From Anomaloglossus baeobatrachus (lineage: Eukaryota; Chordata; Amphibia; Anura; Aromobatidae), in the NCBI RefSeq assembly GCF_048569485.1, contig NC_134353.1, forward strand, positions 66,346,221-66,410,220: a stretch of DNA of 64,000 bases, written 5' to 3'. Below are positions 12,290 to 26,612 of this stretch, in pieces (the first letter of the stretch is position 1; every line of letters starts with the position of its first letter). The notes beneath the pieces were generated by a model. That model saw only the letters and a list, made by a program, of their open reading frames with translations. It did no database searches and was not told the origin of the DNA. Both the position numbers and the translations under genes were made by a program.

Positions 12290-12870
12290 CACCAGTGACA
12301 GTGCAAGGGGAATAATAAATGTAAAGCAGAAACTGCTGTGTGAATATAGGCATGAAAAATACCATAGCTATATGTGAGAATGAAAATATGACAATGGAAT
12401 CTGCATTACTGCCATGAACTTCAGAATAAAGAGAAATTTAGCTATTGAATTGATCAATGCAATAGAGCCCCAACACCTCGTTACGGTATTCTCTACGTTG
12501 GGGTCCTTAGCTAATGTGTGTCCTCTCATGCAGTTAAAAAACGTACCGTGTATGGGAAGCTGAGACCCAGGCTATATATGCGTATAATGTGGACTGGCAA
12601 TAGGTGTGGGTGGGGCCGGGTTTACAAACGAAAGACTACAAATCAATCAAGAAATAACGTCTGGAAAACCATTCGAAGTCTGAACTGGGTGCAAAACCCC
12701 ACACATTAGCTAGGGACCCCAATGTAAGAGAATACCATATAACTGGCAGTAATGCAGATTCCATTTTCATATTTTCATTCTCACATATAGCTATTGGATC
12801 TTTCAGGTCAGTATTCACACAGCAGTTTCTGCTTTACATTTATTTCCCTTGCACTGTCACTTTCTTTCTA
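12290..12870. repeat. large imperfect inverted repeat
   Basis: 12296-12420 (gtgacagtgcaagg...ctgcattactgcca) returns inverted at 12728-12862, and gtattctctacgttggggtc near 12487 returns inverted near 12720. A non-coding foldback element of unknown family. Confidence 0.6.
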
Positions 12871-13082
12871 TATAGTGTTTATTTTGGTGGCTACAATCCT
12901 CTGCCCTGGCATCCTGTGAGCTTCTGATGCTTTTTAGGCTTCATGCAACATCATGGAGGTCTAGTAACGGCACAGACATCCAGGATGCCGGGCAATGGAT
13001 TCCAGTAACCACTGTCATGGAGGTCTGAACAGGCGAGTTTGAGTCCTATTACTCATCTCTATTAATGATGAGTGGACACTAC

Positions 13083-13868
13083 CCCTCTTAGTACTTGTAA
13101 CTAGTGATGAGCGGGCACTACCATGCTCGGGTGCTTGGTACTCGTAACTAGTGATGTGTGGGCACTACCATGCTCGGGTGCTCGGTACTCGTAACTAGTG
13201 AAGAGCGAGCACTACTATGCTCAGCACTTGTTACTAGTGATCAGCGGACTGCTCAGTACTCAAAACTAGTGATGAGCGAGTACTGTCATGCTCGGTACTT
13301 GTAATTAGTGATGAACGAGTACTACCACACTTGGGTGCTCAGTACTCGTAACTAGTGATGAGCGGGCACTACCATGCTCAGTACTCATAACTAGTGCTGA
13401 GCGGGCACTACCATGCTCAGTACTTGTAACTAGTGATGAGCAAGTACTACCATGCTAGGGTGCTCAATACTCGTAACTAGTGATGAGCGAGCACTACATG
13501 CTCGGGTGCTCAGTACTCGTAACTAGTGATGAGCGGGCACTACAATGCTCGGGTGCTCAGTACTGGTAACTAGTGATGAGCGGGCACTACCATGCTTGGG
13601 TGCTCAGTACTCGTAACTAGTGAAGAGCGGGCACTACCATGCTTGGTACTTGTAATTAGTGATGAACGAGTACTACCATGCTTGGGCGCTCAGTACTCGT
13701 AACTAGTGATGAGCGAGCACTACCATGCTCGGTACTTGTAACTAGTGATGAACAGGCACTACCATGCTCAGTACTCGTTACTAGTGATCAGTGGGCTGCT
13801 CAGTACTCAAAACTAGTGATGAGCGAGCACTACCATGCTCGGGTGCTCAGTACTCATATCTAGTGATG
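13083..13868. repeat. 47-bp-class tandem array
   Basis: About 17 units of aactagtgatgagcgggcac + taccatgctc + gggtgctcag + tactcgt; some units lack the gggtgctc segment. The ctagtgatgagcg part resembles the TAGAGATGAGCG ends of the hAT MITE at 5959. Confidence 0.9.
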
Positions 13869-16800
13869 AGTAAGCATAAAGTATAAAAAAAAATAATGTT
13901 CTCAACTTCACTGGGTCCACCGCCTCTGTTCCTGGTATCTGGCATTAACTACGGCTATGATGTCACATCAACAGTCAAGTCAATACTCATATAGCACTCC
14001 AATTGGCTGTCGTGCTGTTGTGATGTCATCTTGATGTTAGTGATGCAGCCAATGGATGACACCAGGAGACTTACTGCTTTAACCGGTGAAGGGAATAGAG
14101 CTTGGTTTATTTCTTTATAATGACCTGCAGCCAAGGATATAAATTTGCTGAAAGGGAACAACCCCTTTAAGGCAGAATCATCACTGTATTACAGCAATAG
14201 CAGGGTGAGACATATACCCTATACTTTATATATGGTTGCTTGACCTAATTTGGAAGTATAATATTGTACGCTCCAGAGCGCTGTTTTCTTATTTACTCTT
14301 TTTTATGGCATTTGGGTGTGTTCACATTATATCAGCAGCCCCGCTGCCCTTCCTGTTTCTACTTTCACAATGACATGTATCTAGTTTTGCTGCGCTCAGG
14401 CCTCCCAATGCTGTTTCCTAGGGTGGGGACACAACCACATGAAATGAAGAACACAGGCATCGAGGATGCTCTTGAGAATTTTAGAGCTGATGAAGCATGT
14501 CCATACCGGAATATGTGATGTACATGCGAAAATAAAGGCCAAGAAATAAAAGTGGTGGTGGCATAATGGCTTTAGTAACTCTTCTACATCTCTTCGGATC
14601 TCTATCCTATACCCAACCTTGGTCACTATGTGCAAATTGATTTAACGTTTTTATAGTTGAGTGGATGGTCCTACTCAGATTGTCAGATATCTATAATGTC
14701 CTTTATAAATATCTATCTTTTAGTCCTAACCACTTTGGAATTCATTTTTTATAAACTATCCTACTCTTCTCCCCATATCTAACCATATTCCCTATCACCC
14801 CTCCATAAACAAGATGTCATCAGGGAGCTGTGCTGCGTAACTTAACACAGCTACGGTCACTAGAGGTGATGGAGATGTGACCGCAGCTTCAATGGCTGAC
14901 GCCATGGTTCCTGCTTCTCATACTGCCGTCTCTTTCTCTTAAATGAGACATCAGGGGGTGGCGATAGAAGCAGGGTGAATGACGCCAGCATCACCCCACA
15001 GCTTTTGTCACTGCCGTCAAACAAATCATGAGGAGAAGGTGACTGAAGCACGGTGAGTGACGTCACTGCCTAATGAGGACAATTCGTTTGAGGGCAGTGA
15101 TAGGACAACAGTATCCCCTCACAGTTTTGTTTTACCACCCCTTCATATTTATTTTCAGGAAAAAGACGATGGTATCAAAAGGGACTGTGGGGGTGAAGGA
15201 GGGAAGCTCCGGGCCGCTCGGGCGCCACCCTCCTTCACCAATGAGACTCTGTGTGCGGATGGGACTACGGGTGGGGCGCATGACACTTATTGATTTCTTC
15301 AGACGGATGTCCATCACCCCACTGTCAGCCAGCGCCATAGACCGTCAGTGACAAACACAATACCAGAGTTTGCTTACTTTTATTCTTCACACTATTGACA
15401 GACATGGTCTTCCTCTTAGTTTGAGGTAATGCTCCTCAAACTGTCCCCGCTATCTTAGATCTCGCCCTCAAGCTCTGGGGTCTGTGCCTCCTTCCCCCTA
15501 TCTCTGGTCACCTTTATCCAATTCTGGATCCCGTCGGCTCTCTAGCTGGACGTTTCTCTAAGCCCGTTGGGGTGAGCCACAAGCTCCGAACCTCTAGGTT
15601 ACCTCGGGGTTCCCTGACTGGCCCTCTTACTGAGACCACGTCTTCTCACACTTGAACCCTATTATTCACTGGTCCCTTCTTGAGCCTTCCCTCCTGTCCT
15701 CTTTCCCGCCATCTGTCACACCTCCCTTCCACTACCTTAACCCTTTTTTATCTAGCACCTAAAGTTGACTCGCCAGTAGGTGGCAGCCATAAATATAAAC
15801 AACATTTACAGTCTATAAAGTATGGTACATGGACATGATGGGGCGCAGCCACCTCTTCTACAGCGGCAGCCATTGAAGATGTGCACAGTGGGGGCAGAAG
15901 TGTCATGGCAGTCACTGAAGCTATAGTCACTTCTCCATCACCCTCTGAAAGAGGATATCAGGGAATGTCCGTGACAAAGCTGACGTCCTGTTATAGGAGA
16001 GGTGATGGAACCATCAGGGACGTGACTGCACCGTCATCCTCCTGTGATGTCCCGTTTGAAACTACCCTCAAATGAATTGTCACAGGAAGGGAAAAAAAGA
16101 AAAGAAAAATATAGATTTAGGGATTAGCAGATTTTATAATAAAGAAAATTACAAGAGTGATTGGAAGTTAAAAGGTACATAATTATAAAGGGGCTCAGCG
16201 TGTCCCTTAAAGGCCAACACAAACAGACTAATAATGTTGGCCAAAACCACAGATATCGACAGATTCAACAGTCAACCATGAGAAAGAGTGTGTATGTGTG
16301 AGTGCGAGTGTGAGTGTTGGCCAACTGATAATTGGGGGGAGATGCAGATAGGACATGCCCAATTTCTGGCTGCCCATGCTTTGTTCTACCGGCAGTGAGC
16401 ACCTGGCGGATATATCTGTCACTGGCTTTCTCATAGAAACCGTTCAGAGAGCAGTCGGCCATCTAATTTGTGGGGCAGGCTTTAAACTAACATTATTTCA
16501 ATGCAAAGTTGCACCATTTTCCATGATATCAAACAGCTCACCCACTCCTGCCTTGGTTTTCTGAAAAACAGTACAATTTAATCACTTACCAAAAAACAAC
16601 ACAGAAAAACTTTCCAGAGGCACGAAAAATAAAAGGTTTTCTTCAATTGCCGTTTATTATGGCAGCTACCAATTGGTCATATAGTCTCTTGAGCAGCTCA
16701 AAGCTCTGCAGTCTCCTTACTTCCTGGTTTCTGGCAGGGAGGGCTCTACTCAAGTGTCAAATTTGGTGAACGTAGTATTAGAACTATTACGTTTTGCTAG

Positions 16801-17029
16801 AACACATTCAATGGTTTGTTCTGGAATCTACACTGTTATCACTGTATTTACACTGCGATAAAGCATATGAAGCAATATATGGCTCAGGATCAGGAGAGCA
16901 GGGAGAACTACTCTGGAACCAGCCGGCTAGGGATTTTGCATGATTTATAACAGCAGCTAATCAGCAGTTGAGAAGGTGAACAGCCAACTTCTGCATAAAA
17001 CAAATGGGCAGGTGAGACAACTGGTATGG
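13869..17029. other. gene-free stretch with scattered old repeats
   Basis: 13900-14170 and 14810-16080 contain diverged repeat-like DNA with tgacgtca-type blocks in both orientations. 15340-15780 has LTR-like composition (minus strand) but no paired ends. Small open frames here show no domain or conserved character. No gene seen. Confidence 0.4.
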
Positions 17030-17402
17030 CAGATGTCATCAGGTTTTTGTTATGTAATTTGAAAGCACCATGATGTAGAAGCAGAGTCCCTGATTACAGT
17101 GATGTGTCACTTACTGGGCTGTATTTTGCTGTTTCAATACATCAGCAGGAGATCATCAATAGGAGGACAACGTGGTATGTGCAGGATAGTCCCACCATGC
17201 CTCCACCACTGATTAGCAACTCTGTCACTATTCAATGTATGCAGAAAGTTGTGATATGGGCGGGTTATACACAGCTCAAATACATCTTCAACAGAGAAGC
17301 TGTAAATCTAATAACTAGTATACTAAAATGATACATCACTGGAATCAGGGGTCTCAATACCATGATAAAGGGATAGTCAGGTTACATAGCAAAAACCTGT
17401 TG
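17030..17402. mobile_element. dispersed inverted-repeat element R2, degraded copy
   Basis: Left aggtttttgttatgtaattt and right gttacatagcaaaaacct are inverted; the inner part (ccctgattacagtgatgtgt, cacttactgggctg) matches the right half of the element at 32631-33028 on the opposite strand. Confidence 0.6.
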
Positions 17403-17891
17403 ACCAATTTTCTTTTCCTCCTAGAATGTAACCACTGCGCACTATTGGCCAGGGTCTAGGCAAACCTAGTGGCAGAGCTCTATCAAAATGAGCTGTACAC
17501 TATGAAAGATAAAAGCTCTCATTGCAGGAGAATGACAGCAGATATTAAATTTAAAAATTTGCATTTTCTATTTTTAAAAACCTTTAAAAGTGGGAAAAAA
17601 TATTTTCGTTGTCACAGGGGACTTAAACCTGCATCCAATTGCTCATGATGAATACTAAAATACCATAGTATTGCAGTATTTAGTGAAAATCGCAGTCTCC
17701 TTTGAAGATGGCAGTGACTGAGTACCTCAACAGAGCCCTGGCTCTCATAGTAACTCATCAGTGCCCCACAATTAAGTCACGGGGTGCCTATAGGAGCCAG
17801 TGCATTTCATGTAAACACCACTTTCAGAGTGATAGCGGCATTTCTATAGTTAACAGCCATGGCCCAAGCTCATCTCCAACTGCGGCAGTTA

Positions 17892-18453
17892 AGCCTGCTT
17901 TACATGTTACGATTTCGCATACGATATCGTATGCGATCGTAACCGCCCCCATCGTATGTGCGGCACGTTCAATTTTGTTGAATATGCCGCACAAACGATT
18001 AACCCCCGTCACACGTACTTACCCGTCCATACAACCTCGATGTGGGCGGCGAACGTCCACTTCCTGGAGTGGGAGGGACGTTCGGCGTCACATCGACGTC
18101 ACGCGCCAGCCGGCCAATAGAAGCGGAGGGGCGGAGATGAGCGGGACGTAAACATCCCGCCAATCTCCTTCCTTCCGCATTACTGGCCAGGAGCCGTAGG
18201 ACGCAGGTAAGATCTGTTCATCGTTCCCGGGGTGTCACACACTGCGATGTGTGCTACCCCGGGTACGATGAACAACCTGACGTTCAATTTATGAGGAATG
18301 AACGACGTGCGTGCGATGAACGTTTTACCGTTCATTCGCAGTCGCACGTAGCTGTCACACACTACAATGTACCTTACGATGACGGATGTGCGTCACTTAC
18401 GACGTGACCCCGCCGACACATCGTAAGATATATTGTAGTGTGTAAAGCGGGCT
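17892..18453. mobile_element. Harbinger-like MITE with TTA duplication
   Basis: 562 bp. Left AGCCTGCTTTACATGTTACG, right (reverse complement) AGCCCGCTTTACACACTACA. Flanked by TTA at 17889-17891 and 18454-18456. Shares an internal block with the MITE at 11516-12107, in opposite orientation, so the two are relatives. Confidence 0.75.
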
Positions 18454-18456
18454 TTA

Positions 18457-19431
18457 GAGACAGATGCTGGCTATTTTACTTAATCTGCATCTGCCTCATG
18501 TAAAAAAAAGAGCTCAGCTCCTGAGCCCCCTCCACATGCGATCACCCCCACAGTCACAGTCGTGTACGTGATATTATGCTAATCACCATCAACAACATCA
18601 GAGAGCTCGTCTTTGGATTCCTTCCAAACAGTCCAACCCCAAATGCCTGATAAATAATGGACAACAGTAGGGCAAAATTAAAAATTCTTTTTATTCAAAA
18701 TATTCAAAACATGAAGTTAAAAAACCTCGCAATACATAAAAGTAATAAAATCTAATAAAAGTAATGTACAACCACCTCGTGGTACAGTGAGCCATAAGAC
18801 TATTTTTTTTTTCAACAGGGAGGAAAACATTTGGAATGAGCAATTTACTTCTCTGTGACCTATTTTTTCCACTCTGAGCCTAAATTTTTGTTTTTATCAT
18901 AACCTTTTTGGGAGCATTATATGGATTGTAGTGGTATCACAAATACTATGTGGTGCAATACAATTTGGGTTTAGTTTCCCTTTCAATGTAAGAATTCAAA
19001 GGAATTATCTATCAGACTTCTCTCCATGTAGAAGATGCTTACCCGTTATATAGAATTGTGCCATTTTACCATTTGGCGCCATATATAGGCCATTCTCTCG
19101 TTATGTCAGATAAATTAGGCCTTGTGCATCACATATAATGTATGTGTGTAACAGCCATCACCAAAGCCACCCCCTGCTTGTTTAGGAAGCCAAAATTTAT
19201 GGTCAAGGCACTTTTAAAATGTATTTTAAAACTATGAAATTCATGAAGATGAATTTAAAAAAAAAAAAAAAAAGTCCCAGTTCCAAGAACGGTCTCCTCT
19301 CCAATTCAGTTAATATTGGAGGCTCCCAAAATAGATGACCCCATATTAGCGTTTCATACCCTATAAGGGCTTTAAAGTGTTTGGTCATCCTGCGTTGTGC
19401 AGTGATCCATTTTCTTCATCACTGGATCCTC
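18457..19431 (-). other. 3' flank and probable 3' UTR of MFSD10
   Basis: Nothing coding. Contains the candidate poly(A) signal at 18690 and an A-run near 19258. The stretch above 18690 is the probable 3' UTR. Confidence 0.4.
18690..18695 (-). promoter_or_regulatory. candidate poly(A) signal AATAAA for MFSD10
   Basis: First exact AATAAA I find downstream of the stop on the minus strand, giving a 3' UTR of about 740 bases. Placement is by motif only; repeats nearby also contain A-rich stretches. Confidence 0.35.
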
Positions 19432-19538
19432 TTATTCCTCCTTTCTATTCTCTTTCAGACGTCTGAGATAAACGAGTGGGATCAGGAAGGAGACGGCACA
19501 GACGGTGAAGCAGGCTTCAGCTCCAATCAGCCAGTACA
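19432..19538 (-). CDS. MFSD10: MFSD10 last coding exon W10
   Basis: 107 bp including the TAA stop at 19432-19434. Encodes (L)[18 protein letters not shown] then [16 protein letters not shown]: transmembrane segment 12 and a short charged cytoplasmic tail. Acceptor cgcag. The tail differs from the human one, as expected for this variable end. Confidence 0.94.
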
Positions 19539-22500
19539 CTGCGGGGAAAAGTCACTATTTACACACGTAAGCACCGACCTCAGAGTTCTCAGGGCACTCC
19601 AGATAACAATCCGGATCCGGCACTTGGGTAATTAAAAAAAAAAAAGAGAGGGGCTGCTCATTATCCTTCATACATATTCACTGCTTCCCCTGCCCAGCGG
19701 CATTTCTGATTGGCTGCAGTCAGACCACGCCCCCATCCTGTGAGACAGCGTGTCAGCCTGCTTTCAATCAGAGACGCTGTGTGCGTGTCTATATTGGTGT
19801 AAAAATAAATGGCGTAGGGTCCCCCCATATTGTGATGCCCAGCACAGATAAAGCTCATGACTACAGGCTGCCACCCCCAGCTGTGCGTTTATCTTGGCTG
19901 TGTATCAAAATACGAGGAACTGCACGTGTGTTTTTTGTTTTTTTTTTAAATAAATAAATTTTGAAAAACTGTGTGTGGTCCCCCCCCTCGATTTTGATAC
20001 CCAGCCATGATAAAGCAGACAGCTGGGGGCTGGTATTCTCAGGCAGGGGAGACACATGGTTATTGGGCCCCCCAGCCTAAAAATAGCAGCCTGCAGCCAC
20101 CTAGGATTGTTGCATCCATTAGATGAAGCAATCCCAGCATTTTACCCTGCTCATCCCGATTGCCCTGGTGCGGTGGTAGTCATGGTAATAAGGGGTTAAG
20201 AACAGCTCACAGCTGCCACTAAGCCCTAGATTAGTAATGGGAGGTGTCTATGAGGCCCCCCATTACTATCTGTTAGTGAAAAGGATCAAAATAGCATCTG
20301 CGTTCATCCAGATACAACTGAATTGCTTCGAGGTGCGTAGCAGCCCACCAATCTCATATGACCAAGCCAATCTCTAGGGCATTGAGTGCAAACCAATTTA
20401 AGGGCAACTGACCACCAGCAATCAGCTTCAATTGAAAGGTTAACCTAATTGGAAGTATTGAGTTTCCCTACAGCACAACCACAGGTGAAAAGCATACACC
20501 AAACTCATAAAAGTGTCTTGTCTTCCAGATTATGTGTATAGACATCTTTTTCAGGGGGAATTCGGCTCCAAGAGCGCCTGAAAAAGCGCTAAACGCTCAA
20601 AATAACAAGCCAACGAATGAACACACAAACACATTTCAGGTTCACAAAGTGCTAGAGAAAGTTTCCTGAAGCATCTTGCACTTGGACAAAAAAAGGAGAT
20701 GGTTTTTAGATGTCAAAAAGAAAAAAATTGCTATGTAGAAGCTCCAGCTAATGCAAGAGGCTCCAATTGGGGAAACCCACTTTAATAACTCAGAATTCAG
20801 TGGGGGTTTTTGGGAACGCCGACCACCTTTACTGTAATATGGGAGAGCAGCGAATAACAATGATCACTTAGGCTCCTTGTTATCCATGATGGAAGGTGAA
20901 TGTGGAGACACTGGGTGGAGACGTCCCGTGAGATCCGTGTGTTGTCAAAACAGCCATTAACTTGTAATGGATGATTTACTCCGGGGCTGATGTTTGGTTG
21001 TAACGGTTCAGATTTTCGCTGACTGATCGTTTCCTGTTTTATGTCCTTCCATAAACGCTCTGAAGTCCTGGCCTCCCTCCAATGTGAGCACACCCAGCCC
21101 ACCAGTGACAGGAGAAGCCTTCCCAGCACCGGCACAATGCAGCCGGACACAGAGGCCTAGTCTAATCACCCCGAGCTATGTGTAGAGAGCGGACACTCAC
21201 GTGTTGCTGATAAGATGGGCCCCAGCGCTCGGGCGAGGGCCCCCAGACTCCGCAGGATTCCCATCACTGTGCCCTTCTGACTGGCTGAGCCTGGGGAGAG
21301 CAAACATCATGATATAACAGTGCTCAACACATTATAATCATTCATTGGGCCCTTCAGCCATAAAGGATCAGTAAGCCATAATTTCTGGGGTCTCAAAATA
21401 GAATATACAGTACAGGATCAGTAATGTAATGTATGTACACAGTGACCCCACCAGGAGAATAGTGAGTGCAGCTCTGGAGTATAATACAGGAGGTAACTCA
21501 GGATCAGTAATGTATGTACACCGTGACCCCACCAGGAGAATAGTGAGTGCAGCTCTGGAGTATAATACAGGAGGTAACTCAGGATCAGTAATGTATGTAC
21601 ACAGTGACTGCACCAGCAGAATAGTGAGTGCAGCTCTGGAGTATAATACAGGATGTAACTCAGGATCAGTAATGCAATGTATATACACCGTGACCCCACC
21701 AGGAGAATAGTGAGTGCAGCTCTGGAGTATAATACAGGATGTAACTCAGGATCAGAACAAGATAAGTAATGTAATGTATGTACACAGTGACCCCACCAGG
21801 AGAATAGTGAGTGCAGCTCTGGAGTATAATACAGGATGTAACTCAGGATCAGTAATGTATGTATACAGTGACTGCACCAGCAGAATAGCGAGTGCAGCTC
21901 TGCAGTATAATAGAGGACGTAACTCAGGATCAGTAAAGTAATGTACACAGTGACCCCACCAGGAGAATAGTGAGTGCAGCTCCGGAGTATAATACAGGAT
22001 GTAACTCAGAATCAGTAATGTAATGTACACAGTGACCCCACCAGCAGAATAGTGAATGCAGCTCCGGAGTAGAATACAGGACGTAACTTAGTATCAGTAC
22101 AGGGTATGTACTGTAGTGTATGTACACAGTGACTCCGGAGAATAGTGAGTGCATCTCTGCAGTATAATACAAGATATAGCTCAGGATCAGTAATGTAATA
22201 TATGTACACAGTGACTGCATCATCTGAATAGTGAGTGCAGCTCTGGAGTATAATAAAAGATGTAACTGATTAGTACAGGATAAGTAATGTAATGTAATGT
22301 ATGTACACAGTGACCGCACTAGCAGAATAGTGAATGCAGCTCTGGAGTATAATAGAGGATGTAACTCAGGATCAGTGCAGGATAGGTAATGTAATGTATG
22401 TACACTATTCTCCCCACCAGGAGAATAGCGAGTGCAGCTCTAGATTATAATACATAATGCAACTCTAGATCAGTAATGGAATGTACACCGTAAATGCACC

Positions 22501-25500
22501 AGCAGAACAGTGAGTGCAGCACTGGAGTATAATATAGAATGTAACTCAGGATCAGTAATGTAATGTATGTACCCAGGAACTGCACCAGGAGAATTGTGAG
22601 TTCAGCTCTGGATCAGTACAGGAGGAGAAGTAATGACATGCATTGTGCAATGTAATGTAGCTACCCAACCTTTCCTATAGATTCTATACGTACACTGGTG
22701 CAATGTATCCTGTGTAAATAACAGGTGTAGGCATTAGTACAAGGGGCAATCCAATAAATCAATATGCAACACCCTAATTAGAACATTAGATATGTGTGAT
22801 CCGGCAGACTTTGGATATATTTCATTGACCCGGGAACTAGGATCCAAATTGGTAAAGACAGGATTACAGATAAAGTAATGGACGAAGCATTAAAAATATG
22901 GATGGATTTATTGATTGCAGAGTACACACCCGATATGGCGGCACAGAGTTCCTGCAGGTCTCTGCCCCCATTTTGGGTCTATGCACATTGCAATGCATAA
23001 TGTAACCTTACACTTAGACTTTTTTCCCCAAATGTGCTGCCAAATATACCAAACATGCGTCCTGTGTTGGGCTCATATAATGGGTGTTCGTATTGTGCCG
23101 TGTGCTTTACAATACAATGCTGCATTATGTAAATGACAGATGTGCTATTATCAGCAGAATACAGTAACTAATGTGCAGATCCGCGGCTTCTTACTGGTAG
23201 ATGGAGGAGGCACTGCCTGGCAATCCTCTATGAATAGCCCTCAGTACACAAAATGTTGTTTAACCCATTGCATACTGTAATTCTGCTTGCAACTAAGAGG
23301 CATGAAACATAGCGGAGACCGAGTGTTTCGTAGACAATAATCACCCTTTATCCTATCTTGCAGATGCATAGGGCTGCACCAGGGGATAGGCAAGGTAGGC
23401 AGCCGCCTAGGGTCCCACAGAGGAGGGAACGCCACTTGTGGACTAAGGAAACAATCGAACCATTGTCCAGCAGTCCTGCTAAGCTTACACTTTCCAAGAC
23501 TCCCGCTATGGCCACCCAGATGGCTTGTTCCACTTCTAAATGCTATATTCCATTGAGGAAACTACTCAAAAAAAAAAATCCTGACACCCCTTGTCCAAAT
23601 GTGGAAGCCTGACATTTAAAGATTTAGTAAGAAAGAAAAAAAAAAAAGAAAGAAAGGGTCATCTCCGACTACGCAGGGTTTGTTTGTAGTCTGCCGCCAT
23701 GGATACATACCAGTCTGTAAGGGAGCTGTATGCCAAAGGGTAGGAGATTAAGACCATATTTACAAATCTTTATGGATTAATAAACGCAAAAAATATAAGG
23801 GTCTGTAAACTTTTGCAAGTAAGATTTTGGAATTAATTTTTCTATATCGCTTACCATATGTTGAAACCAGTGAAGATAAACAAGGAACCACAATGGCTGC
23901 CGCTGCAACAAAAAACAGGTAAAGGTTGAAGAGAAACTATACAAGATACAGATGTTATCATTAGTAGGCCCCATGTGAGGGTAATGTTATGGGGGGACTT
24001 GTAATAGTGAAGTGTGGACACAGACTCCGGCTCCAAACAACTATATTGGCAAATATTTCACCTCATCCTAGGATAGCGACCGCCAACACAGACGATGGCC
24101 ACAAATCACACTGAGAAGCTCGGCAGCATCCGTTTTTTTCACGGATGCAGCATATACCCATTATAAACACACATGTCCGCGTTTTTCCGGCAATGCGAAT
24201 GACAAAGACCAATACAAGTCTATGGCTCAGTGAAAAAGTCTATGGCTCAGTGTGTGTTTAACATTGCAAAGTATAAGAGAAGCTTTGTCATTTATTGATC
24301 CATTTGTGAAAAACACGGATGGAAAAACCGGTACTGGACGTCACAGCTCAGGGTCTCGTGGAGCGCAGCGTGAGCCGGGAGTGGCTGATGCTCAAAGCCT
24401 ATGGAGTGTCACAACGAGTCGCTCCGTTTGAACATCTGAGTCGGGGAACATCGTAGGAAACGCTGGACTACATCGTACCTGGGAACTTTGCTTCCTGATA
24501 AATTGATGAAAGAGGGACAGTCTTGTTTTTTTTTTTTTCAGTTTTTCAGGTTTCCATTTATGGATGGCGGCCTGCCTGGACTACCGCCCGGCCTCCCTAG
24601 ACTACCACCCACCTCCCTAGACTACCGCCCGCCTCCCTAGACTACCGAACGCCTCCCTAGACTACCGAACGCCTCCCTAGACTACCGAACGCCTCCCTAG
24701 ACTACCGAACGCCTCCCTAGACTACCGCCGGCCTCCCTAGACTACCGCCCGCCTCCCTAGACTACCGCCCGCCTCCCTAGACTACCGCCCAGCCTCCCTA
24801 GACTACCGAACGCCTCCCTAGACTACCGAACGCCTCCCTAGACTACCGCCCGCCTCCCGAGACTACCGCCCGCCTCCCTAGACTACCGAACGCCTCCCTA
24901 GACTACCGAACGCCTCCCTAGACTACCGAACGCCCAGCTCACTAGACTAACGCCCAGAGTTTTTTTAAAAAAAAATATTTGTGTATGTTTTGTTTTTTTT
25001 TATTTTTACTTACTGGGCTAGTTATGAGGATATCTGATAGATGCCTCACCATTACTAGCACCAGAGCTTGATATCAGCTGTGCTTTGGGACAATTCACAG
25101 CTGACCTCAACCCAAAATACCATTACCCAAATTGCCACCACATCAGGGCAATCGGAAAGAGCTGAAGCAAAGCACCAGAATTGGATCATTTAATGTGACA
25201 TGCTAATTCTGGGGAGGCTTCATGCTGTTATTTTTTGGCTGGGAAAGGCCCAATAACCATGGATCTTCCCAGCCTGATATCAGCTCTCAGCTATTTATTC
25301 TTCCTTTGCTGGTTATTAAAAATAGGGGTCTCCATGTCATTGTTTTATTAGGTTAATCAAGACAAGATATGAAAGGCACTAAAGGGTGCAATAGTAAAAT
25401 ATGTATGAGGGTTATGAAATTCTATAATTGGGAAGATGTCTATCGATCTGTCCATGTTTATATATAAGATTGGTTTATTATTTATGACAACTAGTTTTAA

Positions 25501-25766
25501 TGTATATAGAGTATTACAATAGTGTGTAAAAGATGATATTAAAAACACATTGCACATGCATGTCTTACATGTGTCAGGCGAGAAAAAAAACCAAAGATGG
25601 ACAATCCCTCTAACTATTTGGATGGCATTTTTCTTTCCAGCCTTACTAAAGTTGCTGTATATGTCCAATCTAATCCAACAATCATTCATCTGTGGGTGAA
25701 TTTACCTTCGACCTCTCTGTATGCCCCAATATTTGGTAAATAAAACCATAAGTTGTAGGATTTACC

Positions 25767-25797
<31 letters not shown>

Positions 25798-26566
25798 ATA
25801 GTGTGTGTATGCGTGTATATATGTATGTGTGCATATATGGGTGTGTGTGTTCATATCCCCGAGTGTGGTGAGTGTCACATGTCGGGGCCCCACCTTAGTA
25901 ACTATACGGTATATACTCTTTGGCGCCATCGCTCTCATTCTTTAAGTCCCCCTTGTTCACATCTGGCAGCTGTCAATTTGCCCCCAACACTTTTCGTTTC
26001 ACTTTTTCCCCATTATGTAGATAGAGGCAAAATTGATTGGTAAATTGGAACGCGTGGGGTTAAAATTTCGCCTCACAACATACTATCCCGGGCAGCGCCG
26101 GGTGCTAACTGTCTCTCTGTTTCTCTCCCATTCTCTGTCTATCCCGCCCTCTGTATATATCTCTCTCTTTGTCCGTCTGTCTCTTTGTCCGTCTGTCGCT
26201 TTCCCCGTCTGTCACTTTCCCTCTCTTTCCCTGTCTGTCTCTTTCCCTGTCTGTCTGTCTTTGTCTGTTTCTTACCCTGTCTGTGTCTGCCTCTTTCCCG
26301 GTCTGTGTCTGTCTCTTTCCCTGGCTGCATTGTGACACGCCAACATTCCATATAAGGGCATGGCTGCGCATTCTTCTAAAGTTCTGGCTGCACTGTGGCT
26401 CCCAGCTCCATTCGCTTTAATGGAGGCAGGTTTTTTGGCGAATAACTGTAAAGCGTGGGGTTAAAATTTCCCCTCGAAACATAGCCTATGACGCTCTCGG
26501 GGTCAATACGTGTGAGTGTGCAAAATTTTGTGGCTGTAGCTGCGACGGTGCGGATACCAATCCCGG

Positions 26567-26612
<46 letters not shown>

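Noticed and set aside
15340-15780. Possible additional LTR on the minus strand
   Set aside because: Composition and the agttgactcgcc motif are suggestive, but no paired ends, primer site or target duplication could be found.
26105-26371. Arg/Asp/Gln-rich frames ([12 protein letters not shown]) resembling RS-type proteins
   Set aside because: They are readings of a tctctgtctgt-type simple repeat in the palindrome arms.
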